DNA from: Notolepis coatsorum
Taxonomy: Eukaryota > Chordata > Actinopteri > Aulopiformes > Paralepididae
Direction of reading: 5' to 3'
NCBI GenBank assembly: GCA_963971535.1
Contig: OZ020589.1
Span: forward strand, 49,705,192-49,769,191
Length of the DNA stretch: 64,000 nt
A model generated the notes under the pieces. That model did not search any database. It was not told where the DNA came from and saw only the letters and a list, made by a program, of their open reading frames with translations. The stretch's first letter is position 1. Each line of letters starts with the position of its first letter. Both the position numbers and the translations under genes were made by a program. Below, piece by piece: positions 30,564 through 42,740 of this stretch.

Positions 30564-30849
30564 TATTCACGGGTGTTTACATTTTTATTTTGTTTTCTAT
30601 TTTATTTTATTTTATACATATATAGGTTTTGTTTTGCATATATATATATATATTTTCTTTTTTCTTTTTTATGTTTAAAATAGTACACTCATTTGAGTAG
30701 TGGAAAAGGGGTAGGATTAAATAAGTGTATACTTATTCCTACTCCTTTTCGAACATGCAGATTGAGTTGTTTTGCTTTTTGTTATTGTTTGTTGTATTTA
30801 TTGCATGTTCGAAATAAAGACTTCAAAAAAAAAAAAAAGGGTGGAAGGT

Positions 30850-31068
30850 GGTGCACACACACAAACACACGCATGCTGCACAGCACACATATACACGTGA
30901 CCGTGCACAGGCACCCCCCCCCCCCCCCAAGAGTGCCGAACTAAGCCACAAGTCAAAGCATCACCCAATGATAGCCAACAAAAAACCGATGGTACATGCA
31001 AAAGAGAGGGCCTGGAAAGTCCAACTATGAAATGTGAATAATGAATGTCTGTTGAATGGCATGAATAG
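30850..31068. other. CA-rich and poly-C stretch, no gene
   Basis: Short (AC)n runs and a C run (30915-30928) lie between two LINEs. Nothing coding. Confidence 0.5.
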
Positions 31069-31740
31069 TTTCAAGTTTCAAGTTTCTTTAATATTTGTCA
31101 TACAGAAGTACAGAATACTTTTATACAAAATGCTTCTTACTGTTACGCTCCAGAGACTGTGCAAGACAAGATAAGTATGAAATAAAATAACATAGTAAAA
31201 TTAGAAGTAAAAAAATTAGGTCAGTGTTCAGTTTAGACATATGTACAATGTTCGATGCAGAATAGACGTAGTTACCATACAATATACAATACTGTGCAGT
31301 GTACTAATATACAATACTATATAGTGCAAGGCAGAAATGGGACGAGGTGCAATTTAGGTACAGTTCACAGTAGGTGTACGAGTTGTAGTGCAAATCCTTT
31401 ATCAATAAATATAAAGTGTAAAGTGTGTTTGTGTGATCTAAAGAGTGGAGAGTGGGTGCTGCAGTGTGTTGTTTGTTTGAGTGAGTGTGTGCGTGTGGGT
31501 GTGTGTGCTGTGTGCATTTGATGGTTGTTGCATAGTGTTTATTGTTCGTTTAGCAGCCTGATGGCCTGGGGATAGAAGCTTCTTCTGAGTCTTTCTGTGC
31601 TCGCCTTAAGACTCCGGTATCGCTTGCCTGACAGCAGCAGTTCAAAGAGGCAGTTGTTCGGGTGGCTCGAGTCCTTCATAATTCTCTTAGCCTTCCCCTT
31701 GCACCGCTTGTTGTAAATGTTCTGGAGGGTGGGAAGCCCC
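31069..31740 (-). mobile_element. 3' part of an L2/Rex1-like LINE, separated from its body by an LTR element
   Basis: On the minus strand the segment 31740-31560 continues the LINE ORF2 C-terminus (LPTLQNIYNKRC, then RIMKDSSHPNN). It matches the corresponding end of the LINE at 57876. It then gives a 3' UTR ending near 31069 (TTTCAAGTTTCAAG on the plus strand). The remaining body is at 44158-46305; the two parts meet in frame when the LTR element and its duplicated CCCC are removed. A possible 6-base LINE target duplication TGAATA occurs beside each outer end. Confidence 0.85.
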
Positions 31741-32062
31741 TGTGGTAGATTTTAGACATAGATCATCATTAAATCAAACTAATGTGTTATATTTAGAGAA
31801 AACAGCTGCAATAGTCAAGTCAACCAAATACATGCTTCTGGTGATTAGATTACTCTGCCCTTTTGCCTGTCTCACTAAAATAGATAGGGTTATTTACTAA
31901 CGCAAGACCCCTCACAAAAGGTTGGGTGTCGGGCCACTCAACAGCCGGCTGTAAACTGTAAATAACTGTTTGAATAAGCTCTTCGGGGGTTTTAGAACAA
32001 AAGAGCCACCTGGGTTCGTCAGGGTGGGGGACAGGAAAGAGTTCAGATAAGCTTTAGTTACC

Positions 32063-32101
<39 letters not shown>

Positions 32102-33142
32102 GACACATGCATGACACACACACACACACAACATATTCTAGAGAAACATGTGTCTCCTCTTAGGAGACATCAAAGGGCCAACTGGTCTGCCAAAGACAAT
32201 GATTAGGTCACATACAGTTTATCTGATGGCGCCATGACCATCAAAGGTCTGATCACACATACACACACACATACACACACAACTTAGTTTTTGATATGAA
32301 AATATAATTAGAAGTGTTTACATTGGGATAATAATTCTGAAGCCATATTAAACTGTGTAAAACAGAAGATGTAAGTTAAAATATAAATAGAATAGGCTTG
32401 TTTATATTAGGGTAAGAATTCACTAGGTAATTAGTTTTCATTTTAAGTGAAAATAAGTCACTAGGATAAGAACTGTGTTCAAGTATAATATCTCTGTGTT
32501 AAGGTGATCAAATACAATTCAAATATATGTTATGAAATAAATAAATGCAATGTATTAAAGTAGATAGTTAGATTAAATGAAACTTATTTGACTGTGTAAG
32601 GACCGCCTCCGTTTGCATATAACTAAGAGAGGCGGTGATTGGACAAACCACAGCTGATGATGTCATCACAATGAGCCGTTGAGCCTTGAGATAAAATGGG
32701 ATGTGGTGAGGGGGAGAGGGGACTCTGAAAACCCAACCGACAGGAGAACACCTCGAACCTACCATCCACACAGAGGAGCGGCAGCAGGACAACAGAAAAA
32801 CTTTTGGAGGGAAAAACAGAATCCTCTTTGTTATCAGCAGAGAACAAAGACCATCAACAACTTATCAACTATCATTCTCTTTACTGTAATATTAGTCTGG
32901 TTGTTTTCATTTACGGCATAGTGTCTTTGATCACAACTATAGCATTCTTTATTGTAATTTGTATACACTCTTAACTTTGATTAAACAGCTGTTATATAAC
33001 CTTTTCCTTCTAATTCCTTCTGCCTGCACCGCTGAGAAGATATAAGTAATTCCCAGAGCTTTAGAGTTATTGAAACAACGCAGAGTACTAAGCACCCGGT
33101 TCTGAACAGAGCAGAACCGCAACAGCTTGGGAATCCACTTCA
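31741..33142 (+). repeat. 5' LTR of the retrovirus-like element
   Basis: 1402 bases, TG...CA. It contains a (CA)n tract at 32069-32098, a TATA-like GATAAAATG near 32689 and ATTAAA near 32980, plausible promoter and polyadenylation signals for U3/R/U5. Small open frames inside it occur in both LTR copies and have no known domain. Confidence 0.9.
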
Positions 33143-33165
33143 TTTGGTGTCGCGACCCGTGAACA
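33143..33165 (+). promoter_or_regulatory. Candidate primer-binding site
   Basis: TTTGGTGTCGCGACCCGTGA follows the 5' LTR directly. A TGG within a few bases of the LTR end is the usual start of a tRNA primer site. The following bases partly resemble a phenylalanine-type site but do not match well, so the tRNA is left open. Confidence 0.5.
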
Positions 33166-33267
33166 GCGGCGGCCCAGGACGTGAATCATTTTTTTTCCCT
33201 TCACTCATCGACCTCTTCAGCGGACGACGGGGACACAGCGGCGGGAGCTTCGTTCCTTGGGACAGAG

Positions 33268-36200
33268 GTGAGTGTTGTAGGAGAATGGGCTGTTCTGTTC
33301 GAACTACAAGGGGTTGGGATAAGCTATTGCTTCATGTAGAATTATGTGAAGTAATTACAAGTATTATTGCTTTGGCGTGCGATAGGGGGCGCTTCCTGAG
33401 TAATACTAGAACCCTAGAAACGTATTCTCGGGAAAAGGAGCGCGGTAATGATTGATAATTTGATTGTTCTGAATGGAAAGAGAGCTGTGTATAAAATGAG
33501 CTCTGTTGCTATTGAGAACATGCAAATCAGGTGTGGTAAAGATGAATTGGAACCTTCGTGACCGGGGAAATGGTGTGTGAGGTTATGGGTATAGATACGT
33601 GGTTTTTGATAGAAGCGGGGTCGTGTTCATGCTTGAAGGGCCCAATAAGAATGGTTTACTGACTGATCGCGTGATAGTCTGGACGTGTCTGTAGGGATCA
33701 TTCGGCCGAATTAAATGAAGGTGCGAGTTCGATTTTAGGGCCGTTCCGAGCAGACCCGGTGGTCTTATTTGACTTCAAGCAGAACATGCATGTTAGTTAA
33801 CTGCGTTACGCTGTAACAATAAATAAGTACTTAATAAAACAATTCGGTCGAGATGACTGATAAGTACTTAGTGGGGATTCGATTACGAAGCTATGGTAAG
33901 CTTAAACATACAGTATGAAAGTGTGTGCGATTACGTTTGGTCTCGTGTTTACTAGTCGCGCTGCTGTGCGACGTTCGAGAGACGATAATGTGCGTGAATG
34001 CTGATTTTGTATTTTTATTTGTAGTTAGGAAGCGTGTATGAATGAATGGTTGGCGAATGGCTATGGTTAGGAATGATTGGTGGGACGTGTGAGAGTATAG
34101 TTGTATTATTATGTAATTTAAGTCACCGGTTGGCCGTGGGGAAATGTAATGAAAACGCCGGTTTTTCGGGGCCCGTGGAACGCAGCAGCAGTTAGCTGCT
34201 GTATTAGCCTCTGAGGCGACCGGAGGATGCGGCGGACAAATAGACGTAGGTTCAAATGTATAAGGTCGATCGATAGTGTCTTGGGATTACAGGGATGTGT
34301 TAGGCACTTAAAAATTTTCATATTCGTGGCGGATAAAATAGTTGTATAATGTTTTAGGTGAATGGGATAGTATGTTGCGGGGACCCGGAAGTCGTTCTGA
34401 GCTCGCCGGTGGTGACGACAGAGGGGTCAAACTAGTGTTTTGCGGCGGCCTAAAGGCTGTTATGTTTTTATATTTCTGTTTAGATCACTACACTGGCGTT
34501 TTGAGGGGATTGGGGTTCTGTTGTGGGGAATGTGGTGTTATATTAACATTGTGAGGAGACGGCCCGCGCGGCGAAACGGGTCGATGGGTCGTTGGGGAAC
34601 GTTTTTATGGGATCATGGGTGAAGCTAAGCTAATGCTACCTAGCCGCGCTAACGGCTGAAGCGGTCGCCGGTTGTGACGTCATAAGGGTGCGCGGTCTGG
34701 CGGCCTGCGACGTGGCTAACGAAGCTAAGCTAACTGTGCTGACGTCATGGCATGACGGGGCTCTCGGGATGTCTCGCGAGGGGGCGTCCATATTAGTAGG
34801 GGCGCCGGCGTCCATCTTGGGAGGGGCACCAAGCGTCCATTGTTAAGGGGAAGGTGGAGTTTATTTAGGAATACGGTAGGGCGCGGAAGAGGACAGGATG
34901 AGTATTTTTGGGTTCTGCTCACAGAACGTTTTCATTAGGGGGTTAGTGTACTGGTGAAGTGAGATTGGATTGTTGTGCTGGTGGTGGATTGTGGGGCCTT
35001 TTCTTCTCTCACCCCCCCCCCTCTCTCTCTCACCCCCTCCATCTCTCTTTCTCTTTCACCCCCCCTCTCTCTCTTTCCTTCTCTCTCCCCCCCTCTCCCT
35101 CTCTCTCTCTTTCCTTCTCTCTCCCCTCTCCTTCTCTCTCTTTCCTTCTCTCGCCCCCCCCTCTCCCTTTCTCTCTTTCCTTCTCTCACCCCCCCCCCCT
35201 CTTTCTTTCCTTCTCTCACCCCCCCCCCTCTCTCTCTCTCTCACCCCCTCCATCTCTCTTTCTCTTTCACCCCCCCTCTCTCTCTTTCCTTCTCTCTCCC
35301 CCCCCTCTCCCTCTCTCTCTTTCCTTCTCTCACCCCCCCCCTCTCTCTCTCTCTCACCCCCCCTCTCCCTCTCTCTCCTCCCCCCCTCTCCCTTTCGCCT
35401 CCCCCCTCTCTCCCTCTCCCTCTCACCTCCCCTCCCTCTCTCTCTCTTGCCCCCCCCCTCTCGCTCTCTCCCTCTCGCTCACTCCCTCCCCCTCCCTCCC
35501 CCTCATGGGTATGGGCACAGACTATGTTGTGATGTGGTGTGGTATGAACGAGGGCTCTCGTTCCCGCGCCGCCTCTCTTCTATATTTTCTTCCCCCCTCG
35601 GCCCCCCCCGAAACGCTCTCTCGTTCTCTCCTGGTTTGGGCCTGTATATAAATGTGTTGTTTTCTTTATGGGTTTCAAACGCGGTGTAGTGCTAGGTTTA
35701 TTGTTTATTGCTGTATACTGTAGGGTTCAAAGGCGGTTGGTTGAGTTTGGGACTTGTTTAGTGTATGTTGTTGTTCCATATTCAGTTTTATTGTTATTTT
35801 TAGGGAATTTATAGTGCTGGTAGTGGTATTGGCTGGCGTTAGGGCAATGATGTCATACTCAACCGGCAATGGGGCCGTGCTCTCTGGCTCTCTCAAGGTC
35901 TCCGGCCACCTTCCGGTCTCTTGACTTAACGGAGAAATGTAGCGCTGCTGACCCGGGGCAACGCGGGTTCAGGTTGACGAAGCTGCATATGGACCATATG
36001 ATGTGGTCCCTGGGTGGCGGCCGGTCGTGTTGAACCAGTGGCGCTACGCTTTGGTCGACAAGGCGCTCGTACTTCTTTCCTTGCATTTGGACGAGCTCCG
36101 GCTGGTAAGGCGGGGGCTCCGTGTCAGTATTTTTGTGTGGCGTTCATGTTGGTGGGCCGTAAGTCGGAGCATATTTACTCTGCTCGGCTGCGCCTGCGAT

Positions 36201-37329
36201 GGGGGTGTGGGTAGACAGTTCGTCGTAGCTCGCTGTCTGCCTCCACGCTTTGACGGGGGTGCGCTATGTGTGCGACTCGTCGATGCTCGCTGCCACACTG
36301 CGCACATTTTTCATTTTAACGGGGGTACGGGGACTGCTAGACGTCGTGGCGGGGGTGGGCTCGCTGTCTGCCACCGCGCATTAACGGGGATGCGCTATGC
36401 GTGCACTCGTCAAAGGCTCGCTGCCACACTACGCGCATTGGGTTATATTGTGTATGGGTTTTTGGGTGACTGTGGTTACGGTGGTGGAATGGTGTCGGAG
36501 GTGCTGTATGTGTGTGGCAGTGGTTGTGAGTGGAATGAGTTTTGGATATCCTTGAGTAGGAAGCCCGGGGTGTCACGCTCCAGGATTGCAAGCTGGAGGG
36601 GGACGCCGTGGGCTACAAGTTAGGTTGACCAGTGGGATGTCATTGGTCGGCAGGGATTTCAATGTGGGGATGGTGTCGGCGCTTGTGGTTATGAACGGGT
36701 TGTGTGACACTGTTCTAAATGCACGGGGACTTCAGTGACATAAGACACTGAAAATTGATTTCTGTTCTCGTGAGAAGCGCGTTTTTAACACCTAAAGGGT
36801 TAGGTGTTACGGGGGAAATATAGTAACTGTGTGAGAGATTATGAATGGAAAATATGTATGTTACTGATATGTATAATGTAATATGAGCGGAATACATACT
36901 AGGCTTTCACGGACAGGAAATAAATATAGTTACACATACACATAGTCATTTGTAAAGAACAATTAGAGTAAAAGTGAGACTATTCACCTAAATTACCATG
37001 TCCAATACAGATGTTTAGAAATGATAGGCTGTAAATAACAAATTTCTGATTGACCAACAGAAGGAGAAGGCTGATGCAAAATAAGTTCCCCGGAGTTGTG
37101 TTAAGGAGGATCATGACAACAGGATTGAGAGTTCTGGTTTTCCAATGGAGACAACTGAAAAAAGATTAAGGCTGTGTCATTGATAAATCAAAAACGAAGA
37201 TTGCACAAATGCTCTCAAGTGATTTTAGTATAGGAGATGCCCGACATTCCATGCTTAAAGATAAATGATGGATTGTGAACGGGAAATGTCACTGATAATT
37301 AAGTGTATTTTTTTCTTCTCTCTTCACAG
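33268..37329 (+). other. Predicted intron in the 5' leader
   Basis: A strong splice donor (ACAGAG|GTGAGT, GT at 33268) lies 125 bases into the leader. A pyrimidine-rich acceptor (TTTTTTTCTTCTCTCTTCACAG, AG at 37328-37329) lies about 230 bases before the gag ATG. Splicing would remove 4.06 kb of leader, including a 500-base CT/C microsatellite and GC-rich sequence at 34560-34900 and 35880-36620 with no protein motif. Inference from splice-site appearance only. Confidence 0.45.
35008..35505. repeat. Long CT/C-rich microsatellite
   Basis: Almost unbroken pyrimidine tract of CTCTCT and CCCCCC blocks on the plus strand. The block from about 35023 recurs at about 35235, suggesting a duplication of around 210 bases. 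Long Ser/Pro/Leu or Arg/Glu/Gly-rich frames here are composition artefacts. Confidence 0.9.
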
Positions 37330-37556
37330 CTGCTCCAGGATGGATGGCCAGCACTGACAATTCCGAACCCCAACAGGGAAATCAAAGAGACTGTTGAAAG
37401 TCGGGGGGTATAGTATCACACAGCGAAGTATCAATTCCTGTTTGCACCAATATATAAGTGTGAGTGAAATTAACTCAAGTTTGGTAAAAATAGTTTGAAT
37501 ACAGAGAAACTTGCTTTCCAAACGGTGACATTACGAGTGTTTGAAGAAAGGTGAGA

Positions 37557-38774
37557 ATGGAAAATACACGGATAGGAGCAACTGGAGGGTTAGATGCACT
37601 AACCATAGAAAGGGTAGACAATCTGTCTGTTTCAACGACTGGAGATGTCACAATAAAAGTGACGAAAAAATGGCCAAAGATATTCAGGCCATTACAGAAC
37701 CTTGTGGTTAAAGGAGGCCGGTATAGAATGCGTACCCAAATTAAGAAACAGAAAAAGAGATTACGAAAGGTGATAAAAAGAAATAATGTCGGTAGTGGGG
37801 TAATGCCGATAACCTCTGCAGACATAACATTGCCCGAATTGAACAGTGACGTTAACCTAATTGACTGGAATGTGATCGACTCCCCGCTAGTGTCCAGTGT
37901 GACGGAGGGACTGGAAATAATGTCTTTTACTCCGCCGCAGGGAGTCGTTGCAGCGAGCGACCCAGAGACAACTGTATTACCCGAGTCGATCCACGCTGAA
38001 GTGTCCGTTGCAGGTGACTGCCAGTTAACCAAGAGACAAAGAAAGCAACAGAGGAGAGCGATGTTGTTGCAGCAGTCCCAGGGAGTTGACGCTGGCCGTA
38101 CGGAGACCGACAACAGGTATGGGATAATACATGAACAATTTCTACAGCCCACCTGTGTCTCGTGCCCAGGTTTTCTCCACCCCCACCATCAGTACCAAAC
38201 TGAGAGATGTGGCCCGATGACTAGGAGCCAGTCAGCAAGGGCCAGGGTGGAGGAAGAGGGGAAGACGTGCCTCCCTCTAGAACGACAGCTAGCCGAGGCT
38301 AGACAGGTAGTGGAATACCTCCAAGGCCTAATCCAGTCCACACAGCCCGGAGGGGAGACAGGTTCCAATGGAGAACCAGATGGCCAGGGACGGGCCCAGT
38401 TGGGGCCACAAGGGGGTCCTGCGCCGGAAAAACCACAGACCCCAAGAGGGAGACAGTGGCAACCACGAGGAAGAGGTGGAGGCAGAGGCAGGAATCCGAA
38501 TGGCTACGCGGTGCGGCGGATGGAGTGTTGGTCGTGCGGGACTCTCGGACACCTTTCTCGGGACTGTGCAGAGTGGGACCATCTATCCACAACAGGAGGC
38601 CCTCGATGGGGGAACGGAGGAGGTGGGCGTGGGCAAAACCAAGGTTGGTATCAAGTACAGTGTCCACAGCCCGCAAGCTCCCCCTGTCCAGGACCCCCGC
38701 AGCACCAAAGCCAAGATGAGAGGCGGGGCCCAGCAATGGGAGGTAGCGGGCCCCTCTCAAGGAACTGTGACTGA
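37557..38774 (+). CDS. Gag-like protein with zinc knuckle
   Basis: The ATG at 37557 opens 405 codons to TGA at 38772. The N-terminus is basic (KKQKKRLRKVIKRN), the middle is acidic and proline-containing, and a second basic patch (LTKRQRKQQRRAML) follows. A Gly/Arg-rich stretch (about residues 300-318) precedes the classical CX2CX4HX4C knuckle CWSCGTLGHLSRDC at about residues 324-337, which points to a nucleic-acid-binding nucleocapsid. No major-homology-region capsid motif is evident, so the assignment rests on the knuckle and the position behind the leader of an LTR element. Sequence past the knuckle is low-complexity; a second knuckle-like motif lies in the +1 frame. Confidence 0.65.
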   Translation: MENTRIGATGGLDALTIERVDNLSVSTTGDVTIKVTKKWPKIFRPLQNLVVKGGRYRMRTQIKKQKKRLRKVIKRNNVGSGVMPITSADITLPELNSDVNLIDWNVIDSPLVSSVTEGLEIMSFTPPQGVVAASDPETTVLPESIHAEVSVAGDCQLTKRQRKQQRRAMLLQQSQGVDAGRTETDNRYGIIHEQFLQPTCVSCPGFLHPHHQYQTERCGPMTRSQSARARVEEEGKTCLPLERQLAEARQVVEYLQGLIQSTQPGGETGSNGEPDGQGRAQLGPQGGPAPEKPQTPRGRQWQPRGRGGGRGRNPNGYAVRRMECWSCGTLGHLSRDCAEWDHLSTTGGPRWGNGGGGRGQNQGWYQVQCPQPASSPCPGPPQHQSQDERRGPAMGGSGPLSRNCD

Positions 38775-39000
38775 ATCAAATAGGTACGTGGCTTTCTCCT
38801 CCGAACAGGCTCCAGGGAACCATGGCGATGATGACATACCGCCAGGACATGTTCTGGGCCCGATGACCCCAGGGTCATCCGGTCACAGGCGGCTGACCCA
38901 CCGGGTCCCACAACCCGGGGGAGACAGCCAGTGTTGTTGGATCTGTGGAGTGAAAGGTTATTTTCAAAGGTCATGTCTGCAGAGGCCACCGGCAGAATAA
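38775..39000 (+). pseudogene. Continuation of gag in the +1 frame, altered second knuckle
   Basis: The +1 frame is open from 38368 to 39000 and ends with CWICGVKGYFQRSC at about 38938-38979. This has zinc-knuckle spacing, but the His position is Tyr. Either gag and this segment are joined by frameshifting or the element has drifted since losing pol. Only the part beyond the first gag stop is listed here. Confidence 0.4.
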
Positions 39001-40480
39001 AAATATATACAACTGATTAGGGTACAGATGGAATAGGTTGAATAAAAAATATATGCTACGGGTTAGAATAAAAATAGAATAAAAATAAATAAATAGAGGG
39101 GTTAGGTGATTAGATTATAAATGGAAGTTACTAAAAACGGATGTATGAGGGACTGACAAATGCATGAACTAATCAGACTAACAAGAAAATCTAATTATGT
39201 TAAACAGTTAATATTGACACTGCGGAAGCAAGTGGTCAGTAAATTATCCATGCTTGGTCAATATTCAGATTGGTCAAAGGGTGGAGTGCATGATTAGGAG
39301 ATTAAAAAGACCCATAGTGGTTTATAGTATTGATAGATTATTAACAGTTATGAGCAATAGATATAGGTGTTTATTTACTTTTATTTTTACTTCTCTTTTC
39401 TAGTGTGTTACGAGCAATTCCTGACTTAGGCCGGGAGCGTTCATTTTGTTTATTCATTTGATTTCCCTTTTTTGTTTCTTAGTTAATACAGGGGTGCATA
39501 AGCCTCTAGATGATAGGTTGAAAATTTGTTGAAAAGAAAAAAGAAAAAGCTCACAAGTTTGGATTATTTTTTCATTTATTTGGTTTGGCATGGGTTTTTC
39601 TTTGTATGTTTTGTTTTCTGTTTCCTTTCTTTCTATATCTTTTTTCTTAGGGTACCTGGCAAGCTGGGAGTGATCTCGACACATCAGGACTGGGTAGGAT
39701 ATGTCTGTAAAATGGACTGGGAACAAAGTGAAGGGACATGAGCTAGTTCATGGATTTTTGTTCTCTGCCCATTGAATACCCGGTTTTAGGGGCTGGGGGT
39801 GTGTCGTGATTGGTGAAAGTGTTGGGAAGCATGATTCTCTGTACATTAATAAGGCTAAATAGGTTTGGTCGCTATTGGCCAAGTTAGTCTTTGTATAGGG
39901 TGTGAACATGTGCAATTGATGATTGGCTTGTGGGGGACTCCGTGGGCTTGATGAAGGCTGGCGGAGAGTGTGGAAGATGTGTGTTTAAGGCGGACTGTGA
40001 TTTGTTGCCATACACACAGGATTACTGGGAGAGTGGATGTGTCAGTGCTGACCGTCCGGTCCGGGGTGCAGCTGTCCAAAGGACGAAGGTAACGATGTTT
40101 GAATGTGTATTCCACATCGAAGGGTGGTGGGAGTATACTGTTTTGATAGCATAATATAATGAGAGCCATGTGAATTTTTCAGAATTTTGAAAATTAATGA
40201 TCTAGAAGCCATGAAATATATAGATAAATGATTTGGAAAAGAAAGTTGTCAAAGCTCAGACCAGTAAAGAGAGTCTGAGGGAGGAAAAGTATGGATTCTC
40301 AATCAATTGTTGTGGTAGAAGTGACCTGCACTGTCCCGAAGCGAAATCTATATTCACTGCAGGATACGGATGGGAGATTGGGGAGTCAGCAGTCATCAGA
40401 GTGTGGTACAAGGAAGACCAAGGACTCCATCGGTACTGTTGATCCAGGACACTGGCTAGTGTCTACCCAGCGGTTCCATG
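39001..40480 (+). other. Internal region of the LTR element, no domain recognised
   Basis: AT-rich, with several short frames. The longest, at about 40242-40450, contains EVTCTVPKRNLYSLQDTDG in one frame and GWEIGESAVIRVWYKED in the next; neither resembles a protease, RT, RNase H, integrase or envelope motif I know. Retroviral pol would be expected here and is absent. Confidence 0.5.
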
Positions 40481-41096
40481 TAGGGATGGGAATCGAAAAC
40501 CGGTTCCCGTTGGGAACCGGTTCCTAATTGGCCGATGCCTGGAACCGTGTGGCTCCTGTGACTTTCGATTCCCTTATCGCTGCCTACAGTTACGTTACGT
40601 TAGCATGTAGCCATGGCAGACTCCATTTGATTCCTTAAGGGCTCGAAATTGCCTGGGTTTTGGTATTATGCTCCCGAAATGCTCCCGCTGTTTGGCTACT
40701 TCTATGTGCAGTGAAAACTACTTGAATGCTTTAGAACAGTCATTGATTTAGTTTAGGGTGAGCTAAAATTAGCCGCGGAGCTATCGCTAGCTAACGTGAG
40801 CTAACGCTATTTAATCAAGCTCACAAAGAGAGATAAACAGCTGACAGCGGATAGTACAGGTACAAATACAATAAAACAGCGGGTGGGGACTGTTGTGTAA
40901 ACCTTGTACTCTTTAGTTCACATATAATAAGAGCCGGATTGTTTGTTTACTAAGTCTCTACTAGTCTACTCTGAGTCCGTCAGACAGGAAGTACCATGGT
41001 GCAACATACAAATGTGTCCGTGTAGCAACACAAGCCAATACTTTAAAGGACAGGGGCCCGGGGAGGGAGCTCTCTCTCTCTGTGTGTGTGTGTGTA

Positions 41097-41128
<32 letters not shown>

Positions 41129-41898
41129 TGTGTGAGTGAGAGACAGAAGTCAGAGGAATAACAACCTGTTATTCAATAGATTAAATTCGTTTAAGAATAA
41201 AAAAATAAATACATTTTAAGAGAATCTCAAATACATTATTTTATTTAAGTGTAGGCTATAGTTAATGTTTTATTTTTTACAGTGTTTGTATTTTTCTGAC
41301 ATGGGGGCTCAACAATAAATGACAATCAGAAATGTCAAGTTGCATGTTGTTATTCTAACCAGCTTAGACCCCGACGCTCTGCATCTTCTGGCCGCCTCAG
41401 ACCTACTCCTATCCGAGCTCCGGGAGGGTCATCAAAGAGAAGTCGCCTATTCTCAGTCCTTGCCCCACAATGGTGGAATGAACTACCCACCCCAGTTAGG
41501 ACAGCCGAATCACGTCCAATCTTTCGCCGTCGACTAAAGACGCACTTCTTCAACCATTATCTGAATAAAAAAAAAATATATCTAACCCTAACTAACCGTA
41601 CTGTCATGCACTTGTCCTAATAAACTAACCTACACTGTAGCACTCAACACTTTGATGAACATTGTTGCTCAGCTGATAGAGTTGTGCCCTTCCTGATGGC
41701 TTGTCGTACAGAACTTGTAAGTCACTTTGGATAAAAGCGTCAGCTAAATGACTAAATGTAGTTCTGTTGCATTTCCAATTTATTTATTTAAATTATAAAT
41801 TGATCAGGTATCGATAAGGGAATCGATAAAGAATCGAATCGATAAGCAGAATCGATAATGGAATCGTATCGATAAAATCCTATCAATTCCCATCCCTA
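40481..41898. mobile_element. Non-autonomous hAT transposon inside the LTR element
   Basis: Terminal inverted repeats begin TAGGGATGGGAATCGA at 40481 and, in reverse complement, TAGGGATGGGAATTGA from 41898. The perfect 8-base target duplication GTTCCATG lies at 40473-40480 and 41899-41906. Both subterminal regions are rich in AATCGATAAG-type motifs and GGAACCGG. There is no transposase frame. A (GT)n tract (41083-41120) and an L2-like LINE piece (41362-41763) lie inside. TIR and 8-base duplication fit the hAT superfamily. Confidence 0.92.
41362..41763 (+). mobile_element. L2-type LINE 3' fragment inside the hAT element
   Basis: Reads DALHLLAASDLLLSELREGH, the same ORF2 C-terminal sequence as at 26440. 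It ends CACTTTGGATAAAAGCGTCA and GCTAAATGACTAAATGTA, the L2-type 3' tail. Coding remains are broken by a shift near 41460 and it is 5'-truncated. Confidence 0.7.
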
Positions 41899-41906
41899 GT
41901 TCCATG

Positions 41907-42740
41907 GGGAACCACAACACTGCGGGTACCAAGAGAACCAGGAGAATCCTACCTCTCAGGCCGGGAGAGTTCCGGCCAACGCAGTGACCGGGTCTTGAGG
42001 CTTCAGAGGGAAACGACAGGCAACCAACGAGGAGACAGGCGGCTAGGCCTCAGCAACAACTCCGGCTGTCAACAGACGCAAGGCCTCAACCATTGACCAG
42101 GGGGTCAACAAGCGAAAGGGTGGAGCTGCTATCGCCCCTATAAACGACCAGGCGGAGGGGGAGAGAAGCGAACCTCTTCCACTAATCCAAGGGTCAACGG
42201 GGGTTGAGCAGCCAGCGACGACCTCCCCACCGCTGTGACAGCAATAGAAAAATACAGCAGGGGGTTCTACCCCCTAATAGAGGTCAACACGAGTCAAGAT
42301 GTTCTCGACAGAAGATGGGGTGTGATAAGAAAGGCAATTTGCTTTCTAAATTCCACCTCCCAGAATGGGGGGTCGCACCATTCAGCAGTTGGGAACTGCA
42401 CCAGCTCTGAGCAATAAAGAGGAGGCCAGGGCAATCTAGAAAACATTGACCCCCCCTCCTCACTGCTCCAAGTCAGAATTTGACAACTCACAGTTGAAAC
42501 CAATGGAAATTGATCTTGGTACGAAAACAGGTTGTTAAAGACTGTACACGGGATCACAAAAACTGAAACTGCTAATAACGGTGTTATATTGAATTTATAA
42601 TTATACATAAGAAAGAGATATAGAAAACGAATGTTAGGTTGAATTTTAGGATCTGAGTGTGGCAACCCATATGTATTTTATCCTAATATGATATCTATGT
42701 TTGACATGTTAAGGATAGATAAACTATCCGAGTGTGGAAA
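41907..42740 (+). other. 3' internal region of the LTR element
   Basis: Purine-rich sequence with no envelope or pol motif. A frame at about 42235-42417 (RGFYPLIEVNTSQDVLDRRW) has no known match. The bases just before the 3' LTR (GAGTGTGGAAA) make a poor polypurine tract, unusual for an element that has clearly moved. Confidence 0.45.

Larger units (their letters stand above)
27138..30838 (+). mobile_element. 5'-truncated Jockey-group LINE (CR1/L2/Daphne-like)
   Basis: Contains the end of ORF1 (to 27406), ORF2 (27469-30563), a 3' UTR with T-rich stretches and the tail ATGTTCGAAATAAAGACTTC followed by 13 A at 30825-30838. GCATGTTCGAA and its inverse CGAACATGC at 30752 could form a 3' stem. 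ORF2 is close to full length with only a few lesions, so the copy is fairly young. The exact clade is not certain from motifs alone. Confidence 0.8.

Noticed and set aside
34959-35689. Ser/Pro/Leu-rich frames over 200 codons
   Set aside because: They come from a CT/C microsatellite; all three frames are open and nothing but composition supports them.
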